Source: a virus
IMG/VR virus record: IMGVR_UViG_3300030580_000047
Coordinates: 1-20,006 of that record
Length of the DNA: 20,006 bases
Strand: one strand, 5' to 3'
Positions within the stretch are counted from its first letter, which is position 1. Every line of letters starts with the position of its first letter. The notes beneath the pieces were generated by a model. It ran no database searches, was not told where the DNA came from, and saw only the letters and a list, made by a program, of their open reading frames with translations. A program made the translations under genes and the position numbers. Below are positions 6,323 to 15,018 of the stretch, piece after piece.

Positions 6323-6778
6323 ATGCCCCTCACCGTTGCGGTCAGCGGGATCAGCGACGCGGTCGCCGCGCTGCGGGCGATGGCTGCGCGCCTGGACACG
6401 GCGACCGCGCAGGCCGCCGAAGCATCCCGGGACCTGGTCGAGAAGCGTGCCCGCTCCAGCTTGGAGCGCTACTCGCACACGCGCGGCACCAGGACGCCGT
6501 CGCCGCGCGGCCAGCCGCCCGCGAAGATCGACGGCACGCTGCAGAACTCCTGGACGCACACCATGCCCACCCCCGACGGCATCGGCGGCTGGGTGTGCAC
6601 CCTGTCCAGCGGCCTGGTCTACTCCCGCATCCAGGAGCTGGGCGGCTGGGCGGGGCGCGGCCACCGCTCGCACCTGCCGCCGCGCCCGTACCTCAAACCG
6701 GCCGCCATGGACACCGTGGCCTCCGGTGACCTGAGGGACACGTTCGCCCGCTTCTGGGCCGAGGCCATCTCAGCCTGA
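6323..6778 (+). CDS. HK97 gp10-like neck/tail protein
   Basis: A 151-residue protein. Helical N-terminus, then the family marks: PPAKIDGTLQNSW (65-77), YSRIQELGG (100-108) and PPRPYLKPA (119-127), which correspond to the 'iqE-G-G ... pRPFLrPA' pattern of HK97 gp10-like proteins. These are usually encoded between the connector and tail terminator genes; here the gene lies between the chaperones and the tape measure. Start: ATG at 6323, after AGGGGGTG. Confidence 0.78.
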   Translation: MPLTVAVSGISDAVAALRAMAARLDTATAQAAEASRDLVEKRARSSLERYSHTRGTRTPSPRGQPPAKIDGTLQNSWTHTMPTPDGIGGWVCTLSSGLVYSRIQELGGWAGRGHRSHLPPRPYLKPAAMDTVASGDLRDTFARFWAEAISA

Positions 6779-6812
6779 CCCGCCCGCCTCCTGCTTGAAC
6801 CGACCGGGCGGG
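6779..6812 (+). promoter_or_regulatory. Hairpin before the tape measure gene
   Basis: CCCGCCCG (6779-6786) pairs perfectly with CGGGCGGG (6805-6812); the downstream arm overlaps the G-rich ribosome site ahead of the GTG at 6821. It could limit tape measure translation or act as a weak terminator. Not tested. Confidence 0.5.
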
Positions 6813-6820
6813 GGTGCGCG

Positions 6821-9800
6821 GTGGGCGATTCCCTGATCCCCCCGATCATGATCGAGCTGGGCGGCACGGCGGCCGACGCCATCAAGGCCATCGCCAGCAC
6901 CGTCGCAGCGTTCGAGGACCTCACCGAGGCCGCTGCGGCGATGGGCGATGCCGTCGACGAGGTCTTCGCGTCCCTCGACGCGGGCGTCGAAAGCTTCACG
7001 GCCATCAAGACTGCGGCGAAGTCCGCAAGCACCTCCATGCGGTCGATGGCCAAGTCCACGGCCTCTGTCTCCGCTGCCGCCGATGATGCCGCTGAGGCGA
7101 TCGACACGGGTTTCGCTGCGATGGCCGAGGCGTCGGCGTCGATGGCGGAGGCCGTCAAGGCTGCCTCCGTCGAGGCGTCCGAGGGCCTGTCCGCGATGGG
7201 TGAGGAAGCCAAGGCTGCAGGCCTGTCCATGGGCGCCATGGGCGAGGACATCGTCGCGTCGATGCGCGAGGCCGCTGCTGCGATCGCCGAGGCCGCCGGT
7301 GAGATCAAGGCCGCTGCGGTGGAGATGGGCGAGTCCGTCGAGGCTTCGTCCGCGGAGGCGGGTGAGGCGACCGAAGGGCTCGGGTCCAAGTTCCTGGGCC
7401 TGGGTGAGATGTCGGGCCTGCTCAAGGCTGCGGTGCCGCTGTCGATCGCGGCGATCGGCTACGAGTCGGTCAAGGCCGCGACGACGTTCCAGTCGAGCAC
7501 GACGCGGCTGGTCACCTCCGCCGGGGAGATCTCCTCGAACCTGGGGGTGGTCCGCTCGGGGATGCTGAGCATGGCCGGGCAGGTCGGCGTGTCTGCGGAC
7601 GACCTGTCGCAGGCCATGTACTACGTCGAGGCCGCCGGTTTCCACGCCGCGGACGGCCTGACGGTCCTCAAAGCGGCTGCGCAGGGCGCGGCGGCGGAGG
7701 GCGCGGACACCACGACCGTTGCGCAGGCGCTGACGGACGTCCTCGTCGACTACCACAAGCCCGCGCAGGACGCCGCGACCGTGACGTCGGAGATGATCGC
7801 GGCTGTTGCGGGCGGCAAGACGAACCTGCAGGACTTCTCGGGGGCGTTCGCGAGCATCGTGCCTGCGGCGTCGGCGGCGGGGATCTCCTTCGCGGACGTG
7901 GCGGCTGCGCTGGCGGAGATGACCAACCACGGCTTCCCTGCCGCCCGGGCCTCCCAGAACCTGGCCCAGGCGCTGCGTTCGCTGCTGACTCCGACGGCGG
8001 TCATGCAGGGCGCGTTCACGAAGTACGGGCTGTCCAGTGACGTCCTGAAGGAGAAGCTGGCCGGGCCGAACGGGTTGACGGACGGCATGGAGTACGTGTC
8101 GCAGATCGCCTCGAAGTCCGCGAAGGAGGGCACGCCCGAGTTCGCGAGCATCCTCAAGCAGCTGATGGGTACCGCGCCCGGCGCGAACGCGGCGCTGGCG
8201 ACGACGGGCGAAAACTTCCAGGCCACCGCCAACGGCATCATCGCGGTCAACAAGGCGTCAGCCGATGCGCAGGGCAACGTGCGCGGCTTCGCACTGGTGC
8301 AGAAAAACCTGGGCCAGCAGCTCAAGGACTTGAAGGCCGGTTTCGATGCGCTGCTGATCCGCATCGGCGACGGGCTCATCCCGGTGTTCTCGGAGTTCAT
8401 CGGCTACGTCATGTCCCACGGGATCCCGGCGCTCCACACTCTGGGAACGGCCCTGTCGGGTATCGCGTCGGGGTTCTCGGGTGCGGCGGGCAAGGCACCG
8501 GCACCGGCGCAGGGCCTCAATGCGCGGATGCAGGAGGGGGGCGGTGCACTGCCTGCGCCGCCGCCGTTGACGGCGTGGCAGCAGGTCGGGCAGACGTTGA
8601 AGACCGTCGCGGACGATGTCGGCAAGTTTGTGGAGGCCGCGGCCCGTCTCGGGGCGGTGCTGGTGAAGACGGTGGGCCCGGCGCTGGCGACGCTGGTGGG
8701 TGGCGCGGTTCTGGGTGCGCTGTCGATTTTGGGGTCGATCCTGTCGACGGCGGTGACTCCGGCGTTGAAGGGTCTGGCGGATTTCGCCGAGAAGCACAAG
8801 ACGATCATGGATTGGATCGTCGGCGCGTTCCTCGCGCCACTGGCGCTGCGGCTCGCAGCGCTCGCGGTCATCAAGCCGATCATGGCGATCGCGGGGCTCG
8901 CGAAGAGCATCATCACGTTCCCGATCAACCAGAGCAAGCAGATCGTGACGTCCGTGAAGAGCATGTGGGCGAACCTCTTCGGCGCGGAGGCGACCAAGGA
9001 CGCCGAGGGCAAGGCCATCCCCGCGATCGAAGGGTTCTTCCCCAAGCTGCAGCGGATCTTCAAGAGCGGTTTCGCGAGCATCAAGTCCGGCTGGGCGAAG
9101 CTCTTCGGCACGCAGGAAATCAAGGACGACGAAGGCAACGTCACCGGCGTAGTGCAGGGCTTCTTCCCCAAGCTGCTCAAGAAGTTCAAGTCCGGGTGGA
9201 CGTCGCTCGCCGGCGCCGCGAAGACCGGGTGGATGAAGGTCTTCGCCACCCAGGACGTCACCGATGAAGAGGGCAACGTCATCGGCCAGATCCAGGGCTT
9301 CTTCCCGAAGATCGGGAAGCTGTTCAAGTCTGGCTTTACGTCCCTGGTCGGCGCTGTGAAGTCCGGCTGGGGAAAGGTCTTCGGCGCGGAGGAGGCCACC
9401 GACGAAGAAGGCAACGTCATCCCCGCGGTCAAGGGCTTCTTCCCGAAGATCCTCGACAAGATGCAGACGGGCTGGGATTCGCTCGTCCAGGGGGCCCAGT
9501 CGGGGTGGGCTGCGATCTTCGGCGCGGAGGCGATGGAGGACGAGGAAGGCAACGCGGTCCCGGCGGTCGAGGGCCTGTTCTCGAAGCTGGGCGGCACCTT
9601 CAAGACCGGCTGGTCGACGCTTTCGGGCGGCGCGAAGACCGCGTGGCAGGGCATCTTGAACATGAAGAACGCCATCACCGGCCTGAAGGACGCCGAGGAA
9701 CTCGCCGAGGGCGCGACCGAGGGCGAAGCAGTTGCGACGGGCGAACTCGACGTCGCGATGGACGCCAACCCCATCGGGCTGATCGTCATCGCGATCGGTT

Positions 9801-10600
9801 TGCTGGTGATCGCTTTCCTGTATTGCTGGGACCATTTCAAGGGCTTCCGTGATTTCTGGATCGCCGCCTGGGGCCTGATCCAGGACGCGGCGAAGGAAGC
9901 CTGGAAGTTGATCCAGGACGCCTTCAACGGGATCGCGAAGGCAGCGGAGTGGCTCTGGAACAACGCGATCATGCCAGCGGTCCACGGCATCGAAAACGCG
10001 TTCACGTCGCTAGTCCACGGGGCGTCGCAGGCCTGGTCCGACATCGTCAGCGCGGGCGAGAAAGCCGCGTCGTGGCTGGCCGGGCTGCCGGGCCGGATCC
10101 TCGGCTGGTTCAACGACGCCGGGTCGTGGCTCTACAACGCAGGCGTTTCGATCATCGAGGGCCTGTGGAACGGCATCCAGTCGATGGGCTCGTGGATCGC
10201 CGGGGCGATCATGGGGCTGATCAAGGACGTGGTCCCGGGTCCGGTCCTGAAGATCCTGGGGATCAACTCGCCGTCGAAGGTGTTCCACGAGATCGGCCTC
10301 GGCGTGACCGAGGGCCTCGTCAACGGCCTGATCGCGGGCGGCCCGAGCACGGCAGCCGCCTCCACACAGATGGCGAAGGGCGTCATCGCCGCCGGGTCGC
10401 GGGCCATGGCCGGATCCCGGGCCCTGGCCATGGCCGGCGGTGGCAGCACCGCCGGCGGTGGCAGCGGCACGGTCTACAACGTGACGGTCAACGTCGCGGG
10501 CACGGTGACGTCGGAGAAAAACTTGCGGGATCAGATCCAGAGGCAGTTCTTGCAGCTGGGTATGCGCAACTCTCAGACGTACCAGCCGTACCGGCGCTGA
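6821..10600 (+). CDS. Tape measure protein
   Basis: A 1259-residue protein, the longest in the window, right after the chaperones. It sets tail length and ends up inside the tube. Residues 1-190 are an Ala-rich heptad-like helix. About 220-395 is a TP901-type tape measure core (GMLSMAGQVGVSADDLSQAM, AALAEMTNHGFPAARASQNL). About 615-700 is hydrophobic. Residues 716-941 hold five tandem repeats. About 983-1003 (NPIGLIVIAIGLLVIAFLYCW) is a clear membrane-type helix. The C-terminal part has INSPSKVFHEIG (from 1148) and GLVNGL, the usual tape measure tail motif. Start: GTG at 6821. By the usual rule of thumb of about 1.5 angstrom per residue, a tail of roughly 190 nm is expected. Confidence 0.93.
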   Translation: MGDSLIPPIMIELGGTAADAIKAIASTVAAFEDLTEAAAAMGDAVDEVFASLDAGVESFTAIKTAAKSASTSMRSMAKSTASVSAAADDAAEAIDTGFAAMAEASASMAEAVKAASVEASEGLSAMGEEAKAAGLSMGAMGEDIVASMREAAAAIAEAAGEIKAAAVEMGESVEASSAEAGEATEGLGSKFLGLGEMSGLLKAAVPLSIAAIGYESVKAATTFQSSTTRLVTSAGEISSNLGVVRSGMLSMAGQVGVSADDLSQAMYYVEAAGFHAADGLTVLKAAAQGAAAEGADTTTVAQALTDVLVDYHKPAQDAATVTSEMIAAVAGGKTNLQDFSGAFASIVPAASAAGISFADVAAALAEMTNHGFPAARASQNLAQALRSLLTPTAVMQGAFTKYGLSSDVLKEKLAGPNGLTDGMEYVSQIASKSAKEGTPEFASILKQLMGTAPGANAALATTGENFQATANGIIAVNKASADAQGNVRGFALVQKNLGQQLKDLKAGFDALLIRIGDGLIPVFSEFIGYVMSHGIPALHTLGTALSGIASGFSGAAGKAPAPAQGLNARMQEGGGALPAPPPLTAWQQVGQTLKTVADDVGKFVEAAARLGAVLVKTVGPALATLVGGAVLGALSILGSILSTAVTPALKGLADFAEKHKTIMDWIVGAFLAPLALRLAALAVIKPIMAIAGLAKSIITFPINQSKQIVTSVKSMWANLFGAEATKDAEGKAIPAIEGFFPKLQRIFKSGFASIKSGWAKLFGTQEIKDDEGNVTGVVQGFFPKLLKKFKSGWTSLAGAAKTGWMKVFATQDVTDEEGNVIGQIQGFFPKIGKLFKSGFTSLVGAVKSGWGKVFGAEEATDEEGNVIPAVKGFFPKILDKMQTGWDSLVQGAQSGWAAIFGAEAMEDEEGNAVPAVEGLFSKLGGTFKTGWSTLSGGAKTAWQGILNMKNAITGLKDAEELAEGATEGEAVATGELDVAMDANPIGLIVIAIGLLVIAFLYCWDHFKGFRDFWIAAWGLIQDAAKEAWKLIQDAFNGIAKAAEWLWNNAIMPAVHGIENAFTSLVHGASQAWSDIVSAGEKAASWLAGLPGRILGWFNDAGSWLYNAGVSIIEGLWNGIQSMGSWIAGAIMGLIKDVVPGPVLKILGINSPSKVFHEIGLGVTEGLVNGLIAGGPSTAAASTQMAKGVIAAGSRAMAGSRALAMAGGGSTAGGGSGTVYNVTVNVAGTVTSEKNLRDQIQRQFLQLGMRNSQTYQPYRR
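8966..9643 (+). repeat. Five tandem 42/46-residue repeats in the tape measure
   Basis: Measured from the conserved Trp codon, units begin at 8966, 9092, 9230, 9368 and 9506, and the next Trp is at 9644. The first unit is 126 bp and the next four are exactly 138 bp. Consensus: W-x-x-(L/V/I)-F-(G/A), then D-x-E-G-N, then GFFPK, then F-K-(S/T)-G-(F/W)-x-S-L. The last unit has GLFSK in place of GFFPK. Each unit pairs a turn-like DEEGN segment with amphipathic helices. Confidence 0.92.
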
Positions 10601-10643
10601 CCTGCCCCGGACTGTCCGTCAACTGAAGACGCAACGGGTGCCG

Positions 10644-10669
10644 CCGGGCACTGGATCGGTGGTGCCCGG
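10644..10669 (+). promoter_or_regulatory. Hairpin ending on the start codon of the hub gene
   Basis: CCGGGCAC (10644-10651) pairs perfectly with GTGCCCGG (10662-10669); the last paired base is the G of the GTG start, and the ten-base loop contains the GGATCGGTG ribosome-site-like bases. It may influence start-site access; this is inference. Confidence 0.5.
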
Positions 10670-13600
10670 TGAGCAATCCGAAGTTGTCCACCTTGTCGGA
10701 CGCGTTCAACGAGGGCGCGATCAACGCCACCGTTTGGTCGAATGTCACGGGCGGCGCGGCCACCTTGGACGGCGTCAACGACTTGGTGGTCCTCGCGCAG
10801 CCGACGGTCAACGGCACCGTGAACACGTTCGGCAGCAACACGCTGTTCGACGCCACGTCCAGCAGCATCTACGCCGAGGTGACGCCCGTCGCGAACGGCA
10901 GCGGCCACACCCAGACCGCGATGGTGCTGGCGCTGAACACGGGCAACTCGGTTGCGATGCGGCTGTCCTCAGGTGCCTTCCAGCTCGTCCTGACGACGGC
11001 CGGGACAGGCGTGACGACAACGCTGGCGGCCTACGACCCGTCGGCGCACGGCTGGTGGCGGCTGCGCGAGGCGGCGGGCACGTTCTACGCGGATGCCTCG
11101 GCGGACGGCTACAACTGGGCGATCCTGGCGTCGACGACGTATTCGTGGTCGGCGGCCGGGGTGACGGTCGCGTTCCAGGCGTCGGCGTCGGCGACGGAGG
11201 TCGCGGGCAACACGGCGGCGCTCTCGCACGTCAACACGATGGTCGGCGGCCCCATCAACATCAACTGGCCGACGCTGGCGGATGACTGGGCACCGTACTG
11301 GAACAGCAACGGCGGCGACGCGCCGCTCGACAGGTACGTCAGCCTGGCGTCGCGCATCGAGGGGCAGAGCTCCGTCACCCGCGGCAAGCAGTACGAGCTC
11401 GACGAATGCAGAAGTGGCGAGGCCGCGGCGGTGCTCGCCAACACCGACGGCACCCTTGACCCGCTGAACGCGGCGGGCCCGTACTTCGGCCACATCATGC
11501 CGTACCAGCCGTGGCGGCGGCGGATGATGTGGCCGCCGTGCCGGAACCTGCTGTCGCAGGTCATGGCGACGGGCGGCGACAGCGGCGGCTTCGGTGCGGG
11601 CCTGATCCCGCAGGGCCAGGGCGGCATCGACGTCTTCAGTGCCACGGACTCCACGGGCGGCAGTATCGTCACCACGGCGTCGGCGTGGCAGGGCTCCAGC
11701 GTGTTCCAGTTCGCGGTCCCGTCGGGCACCGTGGCGCCGACGCGCATCGTGTACTCCCCGCAGGTCGGCGTCGACCTCACGGCGCAGTACGCGTTCCAGG
11801 CGCAGGTCCGCAACCTCACCGCCTCCACAACGCTGCACGTACAGGCGTTTCTGGGCTGGTACACGCCCGGTACGACGTCACCGACGAGCTACACCTACGG
11901 CCCGGCAGTGACCCTGACGGGCAGCACCACCGCAGCATGGTCGCAGGTCACCGTGACCGCGACACCGCCGTCGACGGCCGCGGGCATGGCGTACGGCGTC
12001 GCGGTGCAGACCACGGCGGCGGCGACGTGCACTATCCACGTCGACGGCATGCAGCTCGAGGAAGCCGCGACACCGTCGTCGTGGGCGTGTCCGGGTGTCT
12101 GGTACGGCGTGTGGGCGGGCGGCACCGAGAACTGGCCGGCGTCGTGGGACATGGGCGGCGTCTACGGCCTGGTGTCGGCGAGCGGCGTCGACATCATGGG
12201 CGCCCTGTCGCAGGTCACACTGACGGACCCGCTCACGCAGGAGATCACCTCGCGTGGCCCCCGGTTCCTGTACGAGCTGAACGACCCCTCGGGATCTGTA
12301 TCGGCCACCGACGCCACCGGCAACAACGCCGCCGCAGTCGTGGAGAACGGCAAATACGGGCCAGGGTCGCTGGTGTTCGGGACGTCGATCACGGCCGCGA
12401 ACACTGTGACAGGGGAGTATCTCGGCAGCACCGGCAGCGTCATGACGCTCGCCAACCTCGACCCCGGCACCACCGACATTGCGGGCGCCACATTCCTGAG
12501 CCTGAACAAGGCGGCCATCACCGGACCCACGAACCCGGCCCTGTGGACCCGCATGATCGCATTCCGGTACACGGGTCCGATGCCCACGTACCGGGCGTAC
12601 CTGTGGTCCGGCATGGACAGTCAGCGCTCGGGCGGCAATCCGTCCGGGTCGCAGATCTCCGTATACCTGGATTCGACCGGGGAACCGGCCGTGGTCATTC
12701 AGGGGCCCACTGGGGCGAACGAGAACGTCTACTTCGGTGGCGCGACGAACTGCGTCGACAGCAACTGGCATCTGCTGATTTTCGGTTATAACGCCGCAAC
12801 GGCTCAGATCATGGCCTCGCAGGACGGGGCAATCGGCGCGTACTACGGCAGTGTCAGCGCGGCCGTGCAGCCGACCGGCCTGATCGCCGACAATGTGGGC
12901 GGCTGGGTCGACGCAACGGTTGGCAACGGCACGGCCTACAACTACGCGGGCGACCTGTCGTACGTGGCGGAGTGGCCGGCCTTCGACACCACCACCGCGA
13001 CGATCACCGCCCTGTACTCGGCGTGGAAGTCGGCGTGCGCGGGCGAGTCGAGCGATGCGCGGTACGCCCGCATCCTGCGGTACGCCGGATACACGGGCAA
13101 CACCAGCTTGCAGGCGGGTGTGACGACGGACATGGGTCCGGCGACGGACATTTCCGGTTCGGATGCGCTGAGCTGCCTGCAGGCGTGCGTCGATGCGGAG
13201 AACGGCCAGCATTTCGTCGACACGAGCGGCACGATCACGTTCCAGTCGCGCGGTGCCCGCTACAACGCGACGACGCCGGTGTACGTCTTCGGTGAGGATG
13301 TCGCTGCTGGTGAGTGGCCGTACGAGGATGTGCAGCCGTCGCTGGACCCGACGCAGATCTCGAACATCGTTCAGGTCACCCAGAATTCGTCGTCGCAGGT
13401 TTTCACCGCGCAGGACGCCACCAGTCAGACCGACTACTTCCCGCGAACCCTGCAACGGACCATCAACGTCGTCAGCACCCTGGAATGCCAGGCCGCTGCG
13501 CAGTACCTGGTCAGCAGGTACAAGCAGCCCGCGACGCGGATCGCCAGCATGGTGCTGCACCCGTCGGCGAACCCGGCGATGTGGCCCGTCTGCCTCAGTC

Positions 13601-14103
13601 TCGAACTCGGGATGCGGATCACCGTCAACCGCAGGCCCCCGGCCGCACCCGCGTCCAGCATTCCGTGCTTCGTTGAGGCCATCAATATCGTCTGGGACGA
13701 TCAGGGCGACGCCACCTGGACGCTGCAGTGCTCGCCCGTGGACCTGACCGCCTACGGGATCTTCACGAGTTTCCACACGACGCTGCACTCCACCATCGCC
13801 GCGAACGCGAGCAGCATCACGATCAACGCCGGGGCCGACAACACCAATCTGGCTGCGGCGCAGCTCTCCACCGGGCAGCAGCTCGTGCTGTCGCAGAACC
13901 TCTCGACGCAGGAAACGGTGACGATCAAGGCGGTGGCTGCGACGTCACCGGGCTGGACGACGTGCGTCATCACCCTGGCCAGCAACACGCTCAACGCCCA
14001 CACGGCGGGCGACATCGTGTGCGAGCCGCTACCGGCCGGGGTCACCAACCCCGCGCAGTACGACGCCGTCGGACAGTTCGACAACGCCTGCTTCTCCTAC
14101 TAG
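10669..14103 (+). CDS. Large multidomain minor tail / tail hub protein
   Basis: A 1144-residue protein after the tape measure. Domains by eye: 1-200 a ConA-like jelly roll (DUF1349-like, with HGWWRLREAAGTFYADAS); about 215-290 the tail hub opening (RIEGQSSVTRGKQYELDE, then TDGTLDPLNAAGPYF), a recurring pattern in actinophage minor tail proteins; about 305-470 a carbohydrate-binding-like jelly roll ending HVDGMQLEEA; about 490-530 hub; about 535-785 a LamG-like insert; about 790-1030 hub C-terminal part (ARILRYAGYTG, FQSRGARYN, FVEAINIVWDD); 1037-1120 a beta module; and an end YDAVGQFDNACFSY. It probably joins tail-tip assembly to host surface binding. No separate distal tail gene is seen before it. 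Start: GTG at 10669, the only in-frame start after the stop at 10624. Confidence 0.85.
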   Translation: MSNPKLSTLSDAFNEGAINATVWSNVTGGAATLDGVNDLVVLAQPTVNGTVNTFGSNTLFDATSSSIYAEVTPVANGSGHTQTAMVLALNTGNSVAMRLSSGAFQLVLTTAGTGVTTTLAAYDPSAHGWWRLREAAGTFYADASADGYNWAILASTTYSWSAAGVTVAFQASASATEVAGNTAALSHVNTMVGGPININWPTLADDWAPYWNSNGGDAPLDRYVSLASRIEGQSSVTRGKQYELDECRSGEAAAVLANTDGTLDPLNAAGPYFGHIMPYQPWRRRMMWPPCRNLLSQVMATGGDSGGFGAGLIPQGQGGIDVFSATDSTGGSIVTTASAWQGSSVFQFAVPSGTVAPTRIVYSPQVGVDLTAQYAFQAQVRNLTASTTLHVQAFLGWYTPGTTSPTSYTYGPAVTLTGSTTAAWSQVTVTATPPSTAAGMAYGVAVQTTAAATCTIHVDGMQLEEAATPSSWACPGVWYGVWAGGTENWPASWDMGGVYGLVSASGVDIMGALSQVTLTDPLTQEITSRGPRFLYELNDPSGSVSATDATGNNAAAVVENGKYGPGSLVFGTSITAANTVTGEYLGSTGSVMTLANLDPGTTDIAGATFLSLNKAAITGPTNPALWTRMIAFRYTGPMPTYRAYLWSGMDSQRSGGNPSGSQISVYLDSTGEPAVVIQGPTGANENVYFGGATNCVDSNWHLLIFGYNAATAQIMASQDGAIGAYYGSVSAAVQPTGLIADNVGGWVDATVGNGTAYNYAGDLSYVAEWPAFDTTTATITALYSAWKSACAGESSDARYARILRYAGYTGNTSLQAGVTTDMGPATDISGSDALSCLQACVDAENGQHFVDTSGTITFQSRGARYNATTPVYVFGEDVAAGEWPYEDVQPSLDPTQISNIVQVTQNSSSQVFTAQDATSQTDYFPRTLQRTINVVSTLECQAAAQYLVSRYKQPATRIASMVLHPSANPAMWPVCLSLELGMRITVNRRPPAAPASSIPCFVEAINIVWDDQGDATWTLQCSPVDLTAYGIFTSFHTTLHSTIAANASSITINAGADNTNLAAAQLSTGQQLVLSQNLSTQETVTIKAVAATSPGWTTCVITLASNTLNAHTAGDIVCEPLPAGVTNPAQYDAVGQFDNACFSY

Positions 14104-14115
14104 CAGCCCTCCCGT

Positions 14116-14144
14116 AAGGCCCCGCGTGATCCGCGCGGGGCCTT
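14116..14144 (+). terminator. Hairpin terminator after the hub gene
   Basis: AAGGCCCCGCG (14116-14126) pairs perfectly with CGCGGGGCCTT (14134-14144), an eleven-bp stem with a seven-base loop. No clear T run. It is followed within 13 bp by the ribosome site of the next gene. Confidence 0.72.
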
Positions 14145-14168
14145 CGCCACGCCCGAAGGAGGGCTTCC

Positions 14169-14699
14169 TTGACGAACCTGCCCGTCCCCACACTGGCCAC
14201 CGAGATCCCCGGAAACCTCATCGCGTCCTCGGTGTGGAACGCCGTCGGACCCAACGGCCTCGGGTTCTCGCTGGCCGTGCCCGTCGCATCGCTGTACCAG
14301 ATCACCGTCCAGGGCATCCCGAACGCCTCTGCGACCGCCGTCAACATGGACGGCGAGAACAGCGACACCTACGGCGGGCATTCCGTCGTCACCAACACCT
14401 CGCGCTATGTCGGGCAGGTCCCCGGCTACTACCTCACCATCGCCACCGTCCTGTACGGCAGCTCCACCGTCGGCGTGCGCATCGCCTACGTCTACAAGAA
14501 CGGCGCCCTCATCGACGGCGCTTTCGGGGCCAGCCCCGGAAGCACCTACAGCAGCGCCACCGCCATCGCCGTCCCGTATCTCAACGGCACGACGGACTAC
14601 GTCGAAGCGTGGACCTACCAAACCGAAGGCGGCACCTTCAACACCAACACGAGCGCCGGACAGGCGAGCAGCTTGACCGTGTACTGGCTCCACAACTGA
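14169..14699 (+). CDS. Small tail fibre protein, C1q/TNF-like fold (probable)
   Basis: A 176-residue, all-beta protein. Segments such as LYQITVQGIP, GYYLTIATVLY, YVYKNGALIDG and DYVEAWTYQTEGG, ending LTVYWLHN, follow the C1q/TNF-like trimeric jelly-roll pattern ('kNG', 'aGDyV-e-w-yQ') found in phage fibre and receptor-binding proteins. It directly follows the hub gene. TTG start at 14169 is supported by a perfect AGGAGG (14157-14162) six bases upstream; no ATG or GTG fits. The receptor is unknown. Confidence 0.7.
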   Translation: MTNLPVPTLATEIPGNLIASSVWNAVGPNGLGFSLAVPVASLYQITVQGIPNASATAVNMDGENSDTYGGHSVVTNTSRYVGQVPGYYLTIATVLYGSSTVGVRIAYVYKNGALIDGAFGASPGSTYSSATAIAVPYLNGTTDYVEAWTYQTEGGTFNTNTSAGQASSLTVYWLHN

Positions 14700-14730
14700 C
14701 CTGTCGACCGCGCTGCTAGGAGGCCGCCAC

Positions 14731-15018
14731 TTGACCCCCGATTTCCTCGCGGAACTGGCCGGAGTGCTGAATTTCGGCGTCCTCGGCATCGTGTTCTTCC
14801 TGTTCGTCTCCGGGAAGCTCCATTCCCAGACCGAGTACGAGCAGCTGCTGCGGGACCTGGAGACGGAGCGCACCGCGCATGAGCACACCCGCGAAGCCCT
14901 GCGCATCGCCAACGCCCGTGGCGAATCTGGTGCGTTGGCGGCGGAGATTGTGGCCCGCGCGCTGGAAGGAGCGCACAGGCAAGGGGGTGACCCCCATGCG
15001 GCTTCCCTGGGGTCGTAG
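14731..15018 (+). CDS. Single-TM small membrane protein with coiled tail
   Basis: A 95-residue protein with one hydrophobic segment (about 9-27: LAGVLNFGVLGIVFFLFVS), then an acidic/basic heptad-rich tail (LLRDLETERTAHEHTREAL). TTG start with TAGGAGG (14717-14723) seven bases upstream. First member of a run of small membrane proteins ahead of the lytic enzymes, so it may be a holin-type or spanin-like component; the family is not recognised with confidence. Confidence 0.75.
   Translation: MTPDFLAELAGVLNFGVLGIVFFLFVSGKLHSQTEYEQLLRDLETERTAHEHTREALRIANARGESGALAAEIVARALEGAHRQGGDPHAASLGS
14983..14995 (+). promoter_or_regulatory. Ribosome site in a GGGGG-TGA-CCCCC hairpin
   Basis: The AAGGGGG ribosome site of the next gene can pair through GGGGG (14983-14987) with CCCCC (14991-14995) directly before the ATG at 14996. 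Translation of the overlapping upstream gene would open the stem, which would couple the two genes. Confidence 0.45.

Noticed and set aside
8966-9643. Regular repeats that could suggest a CRISPR array
   Set aside because: The period is 138 bp, a multiple of three, inside one open frame with conserved amino acids; there are no short identical repeats with spacers.
8258-10113. Two frames of about 570 codons on the - strand opposite the tape measure gene
   Set aside because: Both are shadows of the repeat-rich tape measure gene; their apparent repeats mirror the 138-bp periodicity.
11878-13788. A 636-codon - strand frame opposite the hub gene
   Set aside because: Arg/Gly/Val-rich composition without domains; antisense shadow.
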